A DNA stretch of 64,000 nt from Lepidurus packardi (Eukaryota > Arthropoda > Branchiopoda > Notostraca > Triopsidae), in contig JAKZAN010000005.1 in NCBI GenBank assembly GCA_023053545.1, forward strand, positions 6,820,001 to 6,884,000, written 5' to 3'. A program made the translations under genes and the position numbers. The notes under the pieces were generated by a model. It saw nothing but the letters and a program-made list of their open reading frames with translations, was not told the DNA's origin and ran no database searches. How positions within the stretch are numbered: position 1 is the stretch's first letter; every line of letters starts with the position of its first letter. Below, in pieces: positions 1-14,600 of the stretch.

Positions 1-3000
1 TTAAGGGAGTGGAGGTGGTAGTGGTGATGGTGGAAGGCTCATTGAATACGATAAATGCCCAAAGGTCTGGCAGCAGACTGCAGGACCTTCGTCTTCGGCT
101 TAAAGACCTACACCACACACCACAGGCACAACTTTTGAAGACATAATTGTATGACTGTACGGCTCCCGCCTTCTTGCCATCCTTTGGGCCCAGGTCAGAC
201 TGCGGTATCGCATAGCGCACGAGGTTCATTTGCATAAACAGTGAATTTGTTCAGCCCCCCTTTCCCCCCTTAAAAAAGCTGTCAAAATACCGAGAAAGGG
301 TTTTGTCAAGTCGAGGGAAGTTTATATTGGCTGGCTTCAATTGAGACATTGAGCTGTTTGGGGGAAACGAAAAGGATTTCCCAAGCTCCCCTTCAAATTG
401 AAACGAAACAACGTTTTCTTATTATTTGGGTGTCTTTCAAACGCCGTCTTTTCCGAGGGGGTTTAATTATGCAAATCCTATCAACTGAGCGTGAAATGGA
501 ACTTCGGAATAGAATAAGTATAAACCACGAGACGAGAGAATATACAATAACATAAAAATAAGAAAGAAAAAAACGGCTTAGAGCAAGAGGAAAGAGGGTG
601 GGTTTTAAAATTTAAATTTGCTGATTGTTTGAACGTTCCCGAAATGCTCAATTTGCCCAAAGCTGATCGAGAAGGGGGCTTTTGTACTTACAAAATCTTC
701 GGCTTTCCTTTTTCGAGGACAGTAACTCAACTTTTCAAAATAATTCATTTTTTAAGAAACGACGCGGGATAAAGGAGGCGAAATATGAGCTTTGAGTGAC
801 AGGCGCTATTGCCGTATAAGAGTGGCAACGATGGGTGACCGTCACCCCGCCTTGTTTGACCTTTGACCTCCTCTGGCGTTTAGTTTAGCCCACCCCCGTT
901 TTCGCGGCTTCCCCTTTTCCGACACCTTTGTTGGTGACCCTGTTTTCCGGATTTTTGATATTCGAGACTTTTGAATTACCACAGGAACGAAAAGGGGAGT
1001 GGGGAGGATGGGCTGGAGGTCAAAAGGTGTTCACGCCAAAGAGAAAACTTTGCCACCTTTTGACCAAGGACTCCCTCTCTCAAGAAGGTATGAGAAAATC
1101 GGAGAAGGAGGATCTGGCAATGAAACCATTGTTGTAAATGCCCTTGGTATGTGAACTATTCGCTGCTGGGTGGAACCATCGACAGGCCGAGGGGTTAAAA
1201 CTTGTCTAAAGGGCTCGTTGTTAACCTTTCTAAACTGGGATGCAGCGTTGCAGCAATCTCTTGGGAGGAAAGATTCGGGCTTCAGGCGCTATATTAAATT
1301 GTGGGAAGCCATTACAAGCCCCAAATTGTCCAATTCCTTTTTAGCTTGAAATGTGGAACTTTTTTCTTCCCCAGTTTCCTTTTTGCCACGAAAGTACACA
1401 ACGCAGCTTTACGGATCATTTCCGCTCGGTTTCCTCTCAATATGATTTCTTGGGGCTAGATAAAATTTTCTTTTGATTTTCTTTTGGCGCTAGGAAAGAA
1501 ATGTAGCACGAGGCGCAAAGAGAAGTTAGCGTGACCATTTCTAGGAATGAAAGTTGTTCGCGTTCTTACACTCGTGTCTTATTACCGTCTTGCTTAATGC
1601 CACGCAAGCTGAACTCGGGAAGAATTGGGAAGATATAACAAGAGAGAAAAAGGCGTAGCATTGGAAGACTTAATGGTTCTACTTCACGCACGCCGCATAT
1701 ATATTGAGTCAGCATTGCATAGCACCCCATGAACCATGTGTATAGTCATCTTTTAATGGTAATGCCCAAGCCAAAGTAGAAGATATAGAAAGCGGGAAAT
1801 CAAAATGTAAAAAAAGCAAAATAAATATACAAAGGGGATTTTTCGTGTCAGAGAACTTTGACGAATGCCAATGTTCCTTTGCGAGCTGTGGTGTGGTGTG
1901 AAGAAGATTTTTACCTTGCCTGAGAACCCCATGCCGTGAATCTCATCAGACACGCATACGTTACCCCGTTGGGGTTGCCCTTTCATCGTCAACAGCAGGA
2001 ATTGCTTATACACCCCTTTGTCTCGTAATCATCTAATTTTCATGCTCTGTTATTCTCTGCTTGCTTGGCGAGAGCGAAGGGTAAAAAAAAGTTAAGAGAC
2101 ATAAACCTCTTCGCGGGAATTGAACGATTTTTTTCCTCGAGTTAGCTTGACGCGATGAGTTATGATAACATACACACAGAAAAGATCACAGTTAAGAAGC
2201 TGTGGCTTCGCTAATGAAGTCAAATTGGTGGGATCCCAGTGGGAGGCCTTTTCTCCTAAAGCAAGAGGTCGTGAATTGATCAAGAAAATTTGGGTGCACC
2301 TGCATCGCGTCCACTAACCCATTAACACTTTCCGAACTAAACGCAGCATAAACGAGCTCCCCCCTCGCTCCTCTTTCTGTCTTTTATATGTGCATTCATT
2401 CCGTTTGCTAGTTCTCACTTTTTTTTTCTTTTCTTTTTCTGTCTTGTTTTCCCAAAGAGCGAGAAAGAAAAAAAAAAGCGGCAAGAAGCGCAGTGACCGT
2501 CATTATCTTAACGTCTGGGGTTTGGTTGTATGAGACTCTTAATTACGGACGTAAAAAAAAATGATAATGAATTCCTCTTTGCGGTTGGTTGGAATTTGGT
2601 TTCTTTTATTTCGGTTTAATTGTGTCCCATAAGGTAGTCATAGCCTGGCAAACTCCATCAGCTAATAACCCAGCTCTAGGAGGTTATGGTCTTAGCGTTT
2701 TGGTGCTCTCTCTCTCTCTCGAATATCCCACCCTTTGCCCAGACTTGAACCAGAGAAACTGTTGTGGTAGTTATACATTTATGGTCTTATGACGTTTCCT
2801 GCTCTAATTTGTTTCAAGTTTTAACGCCGGTCGTTCCAGATAAGCTTAGGACAAGGATAAAAAGCGCCTTAGTTTCTATTTTACAAAACCATACGAAAAC
2901 CATTCATTTTGGGGGAAAAAACTAATATTTTTGAGTACCTGATGCCCTGCAGTGGCGCTACTTGAAATCGAACGTTTTAGCTGCTCTTCGCATCTCAAAT

Positions 3001-4945
3001 TTCTAGAACATTCGATCCTACCAGGGCATGCAGAAACAACAAAAAACAAACCTTTTAGGCAGCTATACTTATGGCCAATATCGTTAAGTATCGACGAGGA
3101 CAAAAATGGGACGTTTGTAACTGTGTCTTAACTAAGCTATTTGTGCTCATGGGCAATATTGCCGATCCTGCTCGGCTTACAAGGACCCTCATCCGAAACC
3201 GAACGTTTTAGATTTGCTTGCCAAGCACTTATTCATGACCCTGTAGGAAAGCAATACGCTAGGCCAAGTCAAACACTGTAAAGGAGAGTGCATTCAATAA
3301 ACTGGGAATATATAGATGTTAACTTGTAAACCAGGAATCGCATAAACGAAATACCGATACGCTAGTTTTGCAATGGCGGGCGGATGTTGTGAAGTTTTGT
3401 CTGCCTTTTACGTAGGAAAAATACCCCTATCGAGCTTTGTGGATAGGAAATTTTCATTCTTGAACTTCGTGGAAGGGAAGTCCAACACAACGGTAGTTAT
3501 ATCTAGAAACGTGTAATTGTTGTAGATGTAACTATGAGCAAGTTTGTGAGACTTTGTGTGAGTAACATTGGCCCCAAAGTTCTTATCTTAATTAAGACAA
3601 GGTTTTGTCTGTAATGGGAACTGAACTGCTCGAGAAGAGTTTTGTCAACAGCGGCAACCCGGTAAGAAAAGTCGAACAAGAGCAAATGACTTTGCCAGCA
3701 AGAAATGAGCGTTTTCACGGACGAGAAACACCTAAAAGGACGCCTATATTCCCCGAGTGAGTCAAGTCTCGTGTTTCCGTCCAAAGCAAGGGCAAAGACA
3801 AAGTTTGGGCCATGTTCGACGGTGCGGAAATTGCTGCTGCTGCACGGAGTCTCCTTCGACTTTGAATGCAAGTTTTCCTTGGAGCTGCACAAGCAATGTA
3901 CTCTCTGCTGTTTTATGTAAATGAGAATGCAATCAGCTCGCTTCGAAGAACCCCAAAGAACTTATAACCTTTTGGTGTGGGGGCTCTTGTCTTCTTTTTA
4001 TATACTATTTTTCTCCCATGGGTCTCTCTCTCTCTTTTTTTTTCTAAAGTTTCTTAGGTTTTCTTCTGCAGCTTATTCTTTTGTGGTGCCGTATCAAAAA
4101 CGTCCTTCTCATAGAAATTAAAGTACAAAAGAAGGAGTCATGACTCCACGTGTGGTCTTTTGGTAGGAGAAGTTGTTCCTTGTGGTTTAATTAGCTTTGG
4201 GAGCGAATATTTCCGCATCACTCGCCAAGCTCAGCCTGTTTTCATTCCGGCAAAGCCCAAGCCAAGTTAATGGGCAGACCAATCTGTCAGCTCCCAAGAC
4301 CTTAACCAAGCAAGTAAAACCAAGCACTGAAGAATGAATTAACTTGTCTACGTCTGCAAAATCCTTAACTAGGAAGGGGCAGAAAACACAAGCGGAGAGA
4401 AAAAAATATTAACAAAAAGTAGCTGCAAGTTGCTACAAATTTTGCGTCCAATTATACCCCATGATAATGGTTTGGACCCGAAAGATATTTTTTCCTCTAT
4501 ATAGGGGGTCCAATAGTTTATGGGTGGTTCTCTAGACCTGAAATTGTTGGCCAAACCCAAGACGAGCCCATGTTACCGTGTCACATTGGGGGAAGGATGG
4601 AGAAATTATGAATGCTATTAAAGTTAAGCTGCCGCTTTGGTGACGTGTATGTGTGTTACCTGCCTTAAAAAACTCACTTTTTTAGACCTTTTCTACAGTT
4701 GCTTTTGCGATGACAGCCTTTTCCTGGCCCCCCCTAAAAGCCCAATGAATGACAAGTTGAAGGCAACTTCCTGACTTGCTTTTCATCAGGATTGACTTGA
4801 AATCATGATGTGTTACAATGGCGGACTTGCTATTCTTTTTCTCTTTTATTTTATTTTAAGACGAGTGCGATTTGTGTCTAATAGTCGTGGAAGGGGCGGA
4901 CCTGGTATTGATTGTGAATTGTTTTCTGCTTTTTTTCCTGTTTAG
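1..4945 (+). other. Intron of the netrin gene (partial), no exon seen
   Basis: The stretch lies upstream of the first visible netrin exon on the same strand. Because that exon begins inside a split codon and encodes the second laminin EGF module, the sequence before it should be intronic. I looked for the first EGF module and the laminin N-terminal domain and found neither, so these lie further upstream. The open frames here are short and do not look like conserved protein. Two copies of the CGAACGTTTT motif occur near 2969 and 3200. Confidence 0.65.
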
Positions 4946-7900
4946 CTTGCAACTGCAATTTGCACGCACGACGCTGCCGTTTTAACATGGAATTGTATAA
5001 GTTATCCGGTCGAGTGAGCGGAGGCGTTTGTCTCAAGTGTCGGCATAATACGGCAGGCCGATATTGCCATTACTGCAAAGAAGGCTATTACCGGGACCCT
5101 ACCAAACCAATTACTCATCGCAAAGCCTGCAAAGGTATGTAATATCTATAACTATATACCAATTAAAACATTTCCCTTTATTGGCTAATATCTTAAGGAC
5201 CCCCTCAAAAAAGCGTGGCTTTCTGGTTGTTGGTCAAACGTGTCTTTTTACACAAGACTTCCGAGCTGTGAAATTATTCCTATTCCTAGTTTTTATTACC
5301 ACGGACCCATCTTTTTTAGGCAACCAAGAAGGGAAAGGAAATGGAGGTTGTCGTTGAGGTTTGGCGTGATAGGCAAGCCAGCCCCTGTAAGATCGTTTTC
5401 ACACCCAAGACCCACGAAGCTATCAATCCGGGCTTGCCGCCACGATGTGGCCCGATCATAAATGTTTTAAACCCTCCCGACAACTTTTTTTCAGCCTGGT
5501 TTTTCTTTGGAACCAAGGCGTTATTGTAAGGCGGGGAAAATCACACCTGAGAAAAGACGATAGACATCTTGCTGTGTGGCACCTTAAAGTCCTTCTCTAC
5601 ACTCGGCATTCTCCTTCTGTCTTTAAAACTTTGGCGCCACCGCTGAAACGTTTGCGACCAGCAAGAAAATTACCGCCGAGTCTGCCAAAAAAATATGTGT
5701 AATAAAACCTCATCCAGTTTGACGGAGACTGAGGAATATGGACAAAAACTCGGGAGCGAATACCATCGGGGAGAGTTTGCGGGGCCCAATACCACAAGAG
5801 CGTAACAAGTTGTCTAAAAATTTCTCTCATGACGGGCTCTTGACTTTGATCCCTTCCTGGATGGACATTTTGCCCGTGCCGCACATCCGAGACCAAACTT
5901 TTTTTGACGGGCATCTCCATATACACCCAGCTTGCAACGGTATGCCGTAATTCGCTGTGAAGTCCTGACAACTTGTCTCGCAGCGGCAAGCAACTTAAAA
6001 CGTGACCAGTCAAAAGCAAGATAAGGTATCGAACATTTCACTTCATTCTCTCCTGTAGCACTTACTCGCTGGGTGCAAGTTCTGCGAACGTTTTCAGGAC
6101 TGTTACGTGCTGTACAGTTAAATTTTTGCGGATTTGAGTTGCTGTAGACGCGTTGATCTCATTTTCGAACGCTTTTGGAGCAGGACTGCCAACCCCTACA
6201 CTTTGGGGCCTTCCATTTAAGTTCCCTGCCTCATATTTTGCGAAGATTTCTTTGTTGCTTTAGTCACGTGGATTTCGAACGTTTTTGGAACAGGACTGCC
6301 AATTCCCACTCTTTGGAGCCTTCCATTTAACTTCCCTGTCCCATATTTTGTAATGTTTTGAATCAGTCCTGCCGAGCTTGGCCCTCTTTCAACGGATGGT
6401 CGCTAAATGAAACTCGCGAACGCTTTTGGAGCATACTATACGTACCCTATGCAATAAGGTTCAGGCTTTTCAACGGCTTGCTGGCTTCTTAGTTTCAAGG
6501 CTTGTCAACAGACGATTTTCTAATGTTTCCGACGCTTGACCGTTAAAGATCTTGAATGGGAGAAAGAAAGTAATGGAATATGTGTCTGCGAGTACTACTG
6601 GGCTTTCCGAGAAGCTGACAGAAATTGTCAGTTCGAGGACGGGAAACGCGTTTCGCTTCACTCCGTGTGCATTTCCTTTCCGACAAGTTATAAAGGTTGC
6701 AAGTAACAAACCTCCCCTTCTCACCCCGCGCCGAATGGCCGACATTACGAAGCCAAAAAGCCTTAACCAAGCCATCTCCCGAGTTCAAGCTTCATATATT
6801 TATATATATCCCCAAAGCAAACCTCGTTTGAGTCAGCCCTTTAACGCTTCCGAGGGTGAAAATGAGTTTGGGAAGAAGGGCTACAAGAAAAGCGGAAACT
6901 TTTCGGCTGTCTCATCTGGAGCCCATTAAAACAAATCCACCCCAACACCCTAATATGCCTTTTTTGTTACACTGTCCCTGCTGCTGCAACAGATCAAGAC
7001 CACCTTGCTTGGACACGCCCTCCCGTCGATGGACATCTATACAAACTTTGATACCTCAAAGATTGCAGATGGAGGAGAGAAACGTCAATGTGAGTTCTGT
7101 CCAAATTGGGAAAGATATCAAACTAACTCGTAGAGAGAGCACCAAGAAAGGAGGACAATGATGATTAAGATTCATGAATTCGACGATTCCAAGATGTCTT
7201 AGGGTTCGGTCGCTCGGTCCCCCCCCCCCCCCCCCCCAACCCTCCTTCCCCCCTCCCAACCGAAACTCATTGATATGGGAGTACAAGCAAAGGAAGCAAA
7301 GGGCCAAGACGGAAAGGAAGGAAGAAAAACCCAACGCAAAGTTTCTACTGTGGGGCGGTATAACTATACCAGACAGCTGGGTGCCATTCGGAACGTGACC
7401 TAGACGAAGAAAATTCGCTCGCTTGGCGAACAAAACGAAAAATGGAACCAAGTCCGCCAACGGCACAGCTGGACTACAGCAGCAGCAGCACAGCCAAATG
7501 TCCTTCTTTTTCTCTCTTTTTTCTAGTTTTTTGTTTTCTGTTTTCTTCAGTCTTTGCGTGAGACGCGACAAGCTATAGTTAGCTGGTGTAGCGTCTTTCT
7601 GAAAACGGGGGCGAAAGCGGGGGTGCCAAGTGCTACAGGCCCGCCTTTATGGCTCTAAACAAAATCATTGCGGAAAACAGCCAAGTTCAACTTCAACGAC
7701 ATGCCCCCAATGACAGACAAACTAACGTTCCTCGCAGAAATATCTAGCAAATATTAGCACAGCTGTGTCCCGCTTCTCGTCACCGAAAAAACGATCACAT
7801 GTGACATGAAAGAGTGCGTGCCAAAACTTTTGCAACATATGTCAACAAATTTTTCTTGTTTCTCTCCTTATGCTGATTTAACGTCTTACGACTCGTGCAG

Positions 7901-10900
7901 TTCTTTTGTTTGATAGGAAAAGAATCAGGAGGTCTTAATGGTGACGATTCGTCTAGATTAAAAGATGATCTGGAAGACGCCCAAGTTGCTTATTCATGAG
8001 GCGTTTGAGCGTAACACATTGGGAACTTGGTTTTTTCCTGCTTTCATTTTGGAAGAGCTCCTCCTTCTTCAAGGGTCATCAAACAAATGAGTGGGGAATG
8101 GTCCATAACAGTTATTTTAATAGGCTTTCTCGTTTAAGAGAGGAGTTATATTAAGGCCAACCGTGTTTTTCCTCCCCTAGTACCACAGCTCGGGAGTCTT
8201 GAGGAAAAAAGGCATGCTATAAGTGATAGTTCCAGATATTTCCATGATTGGGGCAAGGGCAAAGTAGTGTTTTTCATGAATGATGAATGAGCAAACTAAC
8301 AGTAGTTATGAGAGTGAATGGAGCTTTTTGTTATTGCATCTTGTTTCCTTGAGTGTGTTTAGCCACTAATACTTTGCATCTAAACCTTGTAGAATGTGAG
8401 TGTCATCCTGTGGGAGCCTCGGGTCGAACATGCAACCAAACTACTGGCCAGTGCCCGTGTAAAGATGGCGTCACCGGCGTTACCTGCAACCGTTGCACCA
8501 AAGGATATCAACAAAGCAGATCGCCCATTGCACCTTGCATTAGTATGTTTGCTCTAACCCCAAAACACCCCAACTACTAACGATTATTAGGACCCTAGTT
8601 TGGGCTTTCTTTAGGTCTCTGCTCTTTTTCCTACTTTCTTATTTTTGCACGCTCGGGAAATTTAAAATTAACTAGCTTTCTAACATGCGTTCGATCTTTG
8701 TTTTGTTTCTTTCCAGAAATTCCGAGAAATACCCCTGCTAGTACCTCCAAGGCCTCCGAACCTTCGAGTTCCAATACAGGTAAACTAAAGCTAAACTTAA
8801 TGAATGCATTGTAGTTTTACAAGGTGTTGAATGTTCCGTTTTGCATTTTTAGCGAACGATTTTGTTGGGTTATTCCAAAGGCATTTTGAATCCCGCACCG
8901 AATTGCCCATAGCTTTAAACATGTGCAATAAATATATGTAAACTCAATTCACGAGCTTGTAGATCTATGCTAATAAGGCGTGCACAGATATTTGAAGGTT
9001 ATCTGTAGGAAATTGGTTCTTGCATTTCTGCATCTTTCTCTTTACTTATGCAAGACATTTAATGTAGTTTTGAATTACTCCGGAATTTATCAGATTTTTC
9101 GAGTTGACTAAAACGGGAGCTACGAATCTTACATTCTTAGCGTTTTTGTGTAGGAAGAATTTATACAAGAATTTATTTAATTAACTTAGAGTCAATCGTT
9201 CGTGGTGTATATGCCTTGATTAGCTCAAATGACTCCACCCCTCCCCTCGCGTGGGGTAAGCGCCTCCCGTTGTCCCTACAGGAAAAGGGAAAGGCAGAAA
9301 TGGCTCACATATGCATGTATGTATGCGTGTGTATGCATGAGTTGCAACGGTCCCAGTTTACCCTCCTACAGTAATGAACCTCAACCTTCCCAAAGGTAAT
9401 GAGAACTGATGAAGCTGATGGGGCGATTACTGCTTCCCTTGCCTTCTACTCTTTGCCACGGCATCCCTTGTATCGGGTATATAGGGTAGAGGGGAGGGAG
9501 GGGTGGTATTGTTATACGGCAATCTTGATAATCCAAGCGGTAAGGGGGTTTGATGTGTGACTTTTATAGGTTCCATGGAATAGTGTTTATGAGCTCTATA
9601 GAAGCAGCGTAAAGGCGCACACGTACAGTCTTATTGCGTTCCTAGGTACATTTATAGGGTATAAGATCCATTATAGACGAGTGCCAAGACATGTCTACGT
9701 CGTAAAGGAAAGCAACTTGATCGTTTTTCTGTATACCATTCGCCTTTCCGGCCCTATTCTAATCTTTTTGTATTTCTCTTTGTAGCCGATGGATGCGGTC
9801 CTTGTCCGGCTGATAATCGACGCTTAAACCTCAAGAAGTATTGCAAACGAGATTACGGTAAATTATTCCCAAAGTTCTATTCCTATTATTATATTACTAC
9901 GCGTTTTTTAGAAAGAATAGGACAATTTTTTCTAAAAGTCATACACCGTATATTTAACCCACGTTAGCTCAAGCGTACAAAATTGCGTTCTAGATGGGTA
10001 TATTTCACAAGAATTAGGTTAATTTCTGGAGCTTTAAGCCAAGTTACGGCGTGGAAAAGGTTTTGGAGCTTGAAAAGATGGAAATTTTTCAGAAAAGCGA
10101 CTTCTTGACACGGAACAAATAAGAGAGAGGGAGAAGCAACACAAAAACGTGCCTTGGGTGTCGAAAAGAAGCTAGGATATTTTCAATCTGGGTAAATATT
10201 ACCCTCGAGTCCACTTGGGAGAGCTCTGGAACGTACATCTCCCCAACGGATGGACGAATTCTTCGTCGCATAAAGCGCCTACAGTCAAGGAGTCTATTTG
10301 TTATCTTTGATTATGAAGGAGAGTTCTTCCCGACCTAACACGCATCCAGGCAGGTTTTTGGTGAGTTTTCGGGAAGGCCGAAAGTTCGGTCGAGTGTTTA
10401 TGCCTATGACACTCTTAATTTTCCGTCTTGGTTGACACGTCCTCGGCAGTGGCCAAGGGCCATTTGATCCCCTTTTCGGTTCGAAGGTTTAAACTTAAAA
10501 ACGTGACTAGACATATGCTTGCTGCTGAGCTGTCAGAAACCTTTGTGTCACCAAAAATCCTGCCCCGAATATTTCAAGCATGGGATCGATCTTCTCAGTA
10601 AGTTTTTTTCAGCCCCATAACGCGTCACAGCTTTCCCAACAAAATGGATATGACACTAAGCGGAACTTTGTACTCGAGAGTGGTTTTAGACCCTGGTAGC
10701 CCTTAACTGAAAACCTTAGTTCATTTGTTATAACCTTTTTGTAAGCGAGCAATAACTTAAACCGCTTTGTTTTGTGCGGGGGAAGAATTTCCTTTTCTTT
10801 TGTTGGTGTAAAGTTGTATACGCTATCTCGAAAAATTTTTGACTGAAATTTATTTTTAGTCTTAAAAAGCGATGCAGTCCAATACTGTGAGGAAGCCCAG

Positions 10901-11655
10901 GCCATCAATTGGACTTGGTGTGTAGGATTTATGGCATTTTCGTTCTACCGTTTATGATAGGGCTGTCGCTTTGGATCTTGAGACAAGGAAAGGAAAAGCT
11001 TTTCCTTTATAAATCGCCTCGCTTAGCCGAGTATCACGAACACGTAGCTACAGCAGCATCTCAAGGCGATCTGGACTCTTTCCTTCTTTTTTTTTTTCGA
11101 GATCATATTTTGAACTTCTTTGTTATCAGGTCAAGTTACTTTTCCCCAAATTCTCGTTTCCAACGTGTGGTCAAGAAAAGTTTGGAGAGTGTGTTACACT
11201 TTTGTGGTGTGATAGCATGAATAGAAAAACTAATTTAATGGTTCATTTACTGATTTGCAGCAATCTTGGCAGCTGTGACGTCCAGGGAGACGATGGGCGA
11301 TTGGGTTCGCTTCGCTATCAATGTCCAGAGTGTGTTCAAGAAGACTGCAGCGCAGAATAATCGATGGCGAAAAGGGTCCACGTTTTTCTGGGTGAGAATG
11401 GCAGACTTGGCTTGCAAGTGTCCCAAGATTAAGATCAACAAGTAAGGAGTGGTTATATTTCTACTGACTTCGTTAACCTAATTTTCTGATTTTCTTTGCG
11501 TATGAAGATCTTATCTCATTTTGGGTGGAGATGTGGAAAAATATGGTCGGCCCGGCATTGAATTGAATTCACGTTCGATTGTCATCGAATGGCGCCAAGA
11601 ATGGTCGCGACGAATGCGACGTTTCCAGCGCCGAGCTTCTCGCAAATGCAAATAG
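4946..11655 (+). CDS. Net: Netrin, 3' part (laminin EGF-2, EGF-3, NTR domain)
   Basis: Netrins are secreted laminin-related guidance cues that bind DCC/Frazzled and UNC5 receptors and steer axons and migrating cells. Exons seen are 4946-5134, 8393-8542, 8717-8779, 9786-9857, 11261-11441 and 11508-11655, and phases match at every junction. The first exon encodes a laminin EGF module (starts [20 protein letters not shown]), the second another one ([16 protein letters not shown] through RSPIAPCI), the third a Ser/Thr/Pro linker, and the last three the basic NTR/C345C domain beginning at the CGPC motif and ending with RASRKCK and a TAG stop. These are near-diagnostic for the NTN1/NetA/NetB group. 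About 266 codons are visible, so the signal peptide, laminin N-terminal domain and EGF-1 are missing to the left. The last acceptor (tatgaag) is pyrimidine-poor but keeps frame. I cannot tell a NetA from a NetB orthologue. Confidence 0.95.
6160..6345. repeat. Two-copy imperfect tandem duplication, about 109-bp period
   Basis: The block starting TTCGAACGCTTTTGGAGCAG near 6164 recurs near 6271 as TTCGAACGTTTTTGGAACAG. Both copies go on to a matching CCTTCCATTTAA and CATATTTTG stretch. A third, short remnant (GCGAACGCTTTTGGAGCA) lies near 6417. The duplication is intronic. Confidence 0.75.
7218..7240. repeat. Poly-C tract
   Basis: A run of about 17 cytosines is followed by C-rich sequence inside the large netrin intron. 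Length is prone to assembly error. Confidence 0.8.
8780..11260 (+). other. Netrin introns flanking the 72-nt NTR exon
   Basis: This covers two introns, 8780-9785 and 9858-11260, around the small exon at 9786-9857. The first contains ATGCATGTATGTATGCGTGTGT simple-repeat-like sequence near 9310. I see no further exon in either. Confidence 0.7.
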
Positions 11656-14600
11656 GCACAACGCTCAAGAAGAGAAAGTACACTGTGGAGCTAAGGTTTA
11701 ACTAGCGTTGCATTTGTAAAGAAAAGGAAACGTCATATCGCATGGTTTTCATTCCTGTTTGGGTTGCCAAAAGTTCACGTTTTGTGGAAGAAAGAAGAAC
11801 CTATTACAATCGAGCTTGTGTAATTTACCTTGTACTTAAATCCGTAACAGTTTTTGGCGCTTCGGAAATATCGTAGATCTTTAATTTATATGGCTTGTCA
11901 GACATTTCGGACTTGTGTTGTGTAATTACTGTGTTTGTTTTTTGTATTTTTTTTTTCCTACCTTTGGGAACGTTAAGACTTTGACGAAGGGCCAAGTGGT
12001 ATTTTTGCGGAAGTTCCTAAGTAGGTTTTGTAATGGTGTTTCTGGATTCGAGATCCCCGAGTTGCGAAGGAGCTGATTGGAAAAGAACAAGGATTTTTTT
12101 TATTTTTAAGACGTACTGTGCTTCACAACTCATTTCGGCTTTGATTGTGGTGTTCGCTTTACGTTTCTACTAATTGCCAATCACTTGTTTTGCCTCGTGC
12201 CAAAATTCGTAACCACGTTCGTTGTAAAGAAACATTTGACTTCATTCGCATTTACCAGAAATGGGTGTCCAGAATGGTGCTTAATTAATTTACGTAGAAA
12301 AAGGTGAACAAGTCGTTCAAGTCTAACCCCGCCCGTTTTTCAAATTTTAAGAATTCATTGTGTATTTACATGCCCATTGTAATGTTGGATATATCCCCCT
12401 CTGTGGGCCATGCTCTAGTACAGAATACTCAGCTTAGAAGAAATCCATTCATACCCCATTATATTTAGTCCGTTTTCGTACCCCATCCAGTTCTTCCCTC
12501 CCAACGTAAAAAAAATAATTTGGTCGTTGTCAATGTGATATGTAGCCCATTTAAGACTACATTTTATATGTAATGTGAACCGAGTCTTTACTATCTTACT
12601 GTCTTGTCTATCCAGAAAAATTTCATTTATTTCGGCGTAAATTTCGCTTATTTTTAATGAAAAATAATATCTTCTAGTTGCTCCGTACAGAAAATGAAAA
12701 ATACTGATAGCATCCTGGAAAGTGGTCAATATGCTTTCTACAAGGTAAAGCATGTTGCATGTCATTCATGTTTTACACGTTTCGAGAAACAATGCTCTTT
12801 TGAAAGTTTTAATAGCACCGGCGGCGTAACTCTTAGTAATTACATTATTTCGTTATTACGTGCTATTTTTTCATTATTTTTACGTGCTATTAGTGCTTAA
12901 GGATGCACGTACTACGAAATGCGAATCAGTGGATTTCATGTTGAGTTCACTCAATCCAGCAGATTATCGGAAACAGATTTTAAACTATAAAGCAGTTTGT
13001 ACGATTTCTTCGACATATATTGCCTTAATATTCCCAGGATTTCACCCACATTTCGACACGCCGAAACCTAAAAGCCAGCGCTACCCTAATGAGATTAACA
13101 ATACAAAGAAATCCTAAAGCATACAATCGTAAACTAGTTGAAAAAGAAAAGAAATACAGTCAAAGCAATAATTTCCATGTGTTAAATTGCATTAGGTATT
13201 TTAGTCATATGTTAAATTTCGTAGAATATTTCGTACATTAGCGGAAAGAAGACGATTTTTTTTTATAATTATGAAGTCATTGATTTAGAATTTGACTTCG
13301 GAATTTTCCCGCCACATGGGCAACGTAGAGAACTGGACGTAAGGCGTGGTTTCGAGCAATATCTTTAGCTTTATTATTGTGGTATCGGGCCTGCGGTGAC
13401 ACTTCCTATATAGCTGTCATTTTACTTTTACACTCTTAAATGGCAGGTAATCAACTAAATTTTCAAAAAGTCAAAAAGAAAGAAACTTGACTTAATGAGA
13501 TTGACTTGGTCCTTTATGCTGCTTTCCACTCTTATAAAAGACAAGAGCATACTAGTGAATGATGGTGAATGGTGGACACCTTTTCCAAAAGACCAAATTG
13601 AAAGTGAAAAGTCCTAAATGACTTGTGGACGTAATAAAGTACGTATTTGTAGTGGTCGTGTCACGGCATGTCAGGACCAATAAGTTTGAAGCCAGTGCTT
13701 TTGGGCAATTAGCCCTTCAGGTTTCTAAAAAAGGAAAAGGTAGGACATTTAACCCAACTAACCTCGTTTGAATTGACCACGTGTCCTTTACGGCCAACTG
13801 GAAAAAATGGGGGATTACAGGAATCGTATTGTGCACTCCAACATGGTTCGACAAGCCCAGATCGTTTGAGCTTATAGTACTTGTGGTGTTGCAGTTTACG
13901 TTCGATCAAGTTACTACGGTAAACAGAAGATTAAACGATACAGACAGCTGACGTGCTGCAAGTTCGAACGATTTAGAAAAGTGTCCGAGGAGACAAAAGA
14001 TTCCTACGATCTTATTCATGGTGGCCGTAAAAGACCCTTGGTCAATGTGTGAAAGCAAAACCTCGAAAATGCTTTTTTCACTCTTACCACGAAATATCGT
14101 GAAATTTTTTGGCTGTGTCGCTCGAAATGAATAAAGAAAATGGGATAACAAACACTGCAAAAACAAGACCATGGTTGATGGTATACAGATGTATACTACA
14201 AACGTATATACTGTGGCCATAACTCTTCCTGGAGTTTTTCTCAGATAGTGATGAATTATAAATATTTTTGGTAAGAATGGTCATTTTTGAATAATGAATT
14301 AATGCAAATTGACTTACGCTTCCGAAATTGGCTGAACTCATACACAGTTGAAGCTGTGTTGTATTTTGCACAAGTGTAACACAATTTTTATCAAATTAAA
14401 GCTTAGCAACCAGAGTTTACTTAAAAAGCGCGGGAAACAATGCACGCAAGACAACAATCCCGATTGCAGGAGTCACCTAGTGTTTAAAAACCAAACGCGA
14501 TGGACTATATCTAAAATACGAATTTTGGTCATTTCGACAGACACCAACACGGCGAACATTGTTCAGCTTCATAAAGGACGGAAATATTTTTATTTTTTGT

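Larger units (their letters stand above)
5135..8392 (+). other. Netrin intron, 3.3 kb
   Basis: GT at 5135 and AG at 8391-8392 bound this intron. It holds a tandem duplication near 6160-6345, a C homopolymer near 7220-7236 and no recognisable coding exon. The long open frames here (for example 7056-7571 on the minus strand) are low-complexity or lack any conserved look. Confidence 0.8.

Noticed and set aside
3503-3892. 129-aa minus-strand open frame
   Set aside because: It is intronic with respect to netrin and has no domain pattern or codon regularity that I can see.
7056-7571. 171-aa minus-strand open frame inside the netrin intron
   Set aside because: It reads across the poly-C tract and A/T-rich simple sequence, has no conserved motif and lies antisense in an intron.
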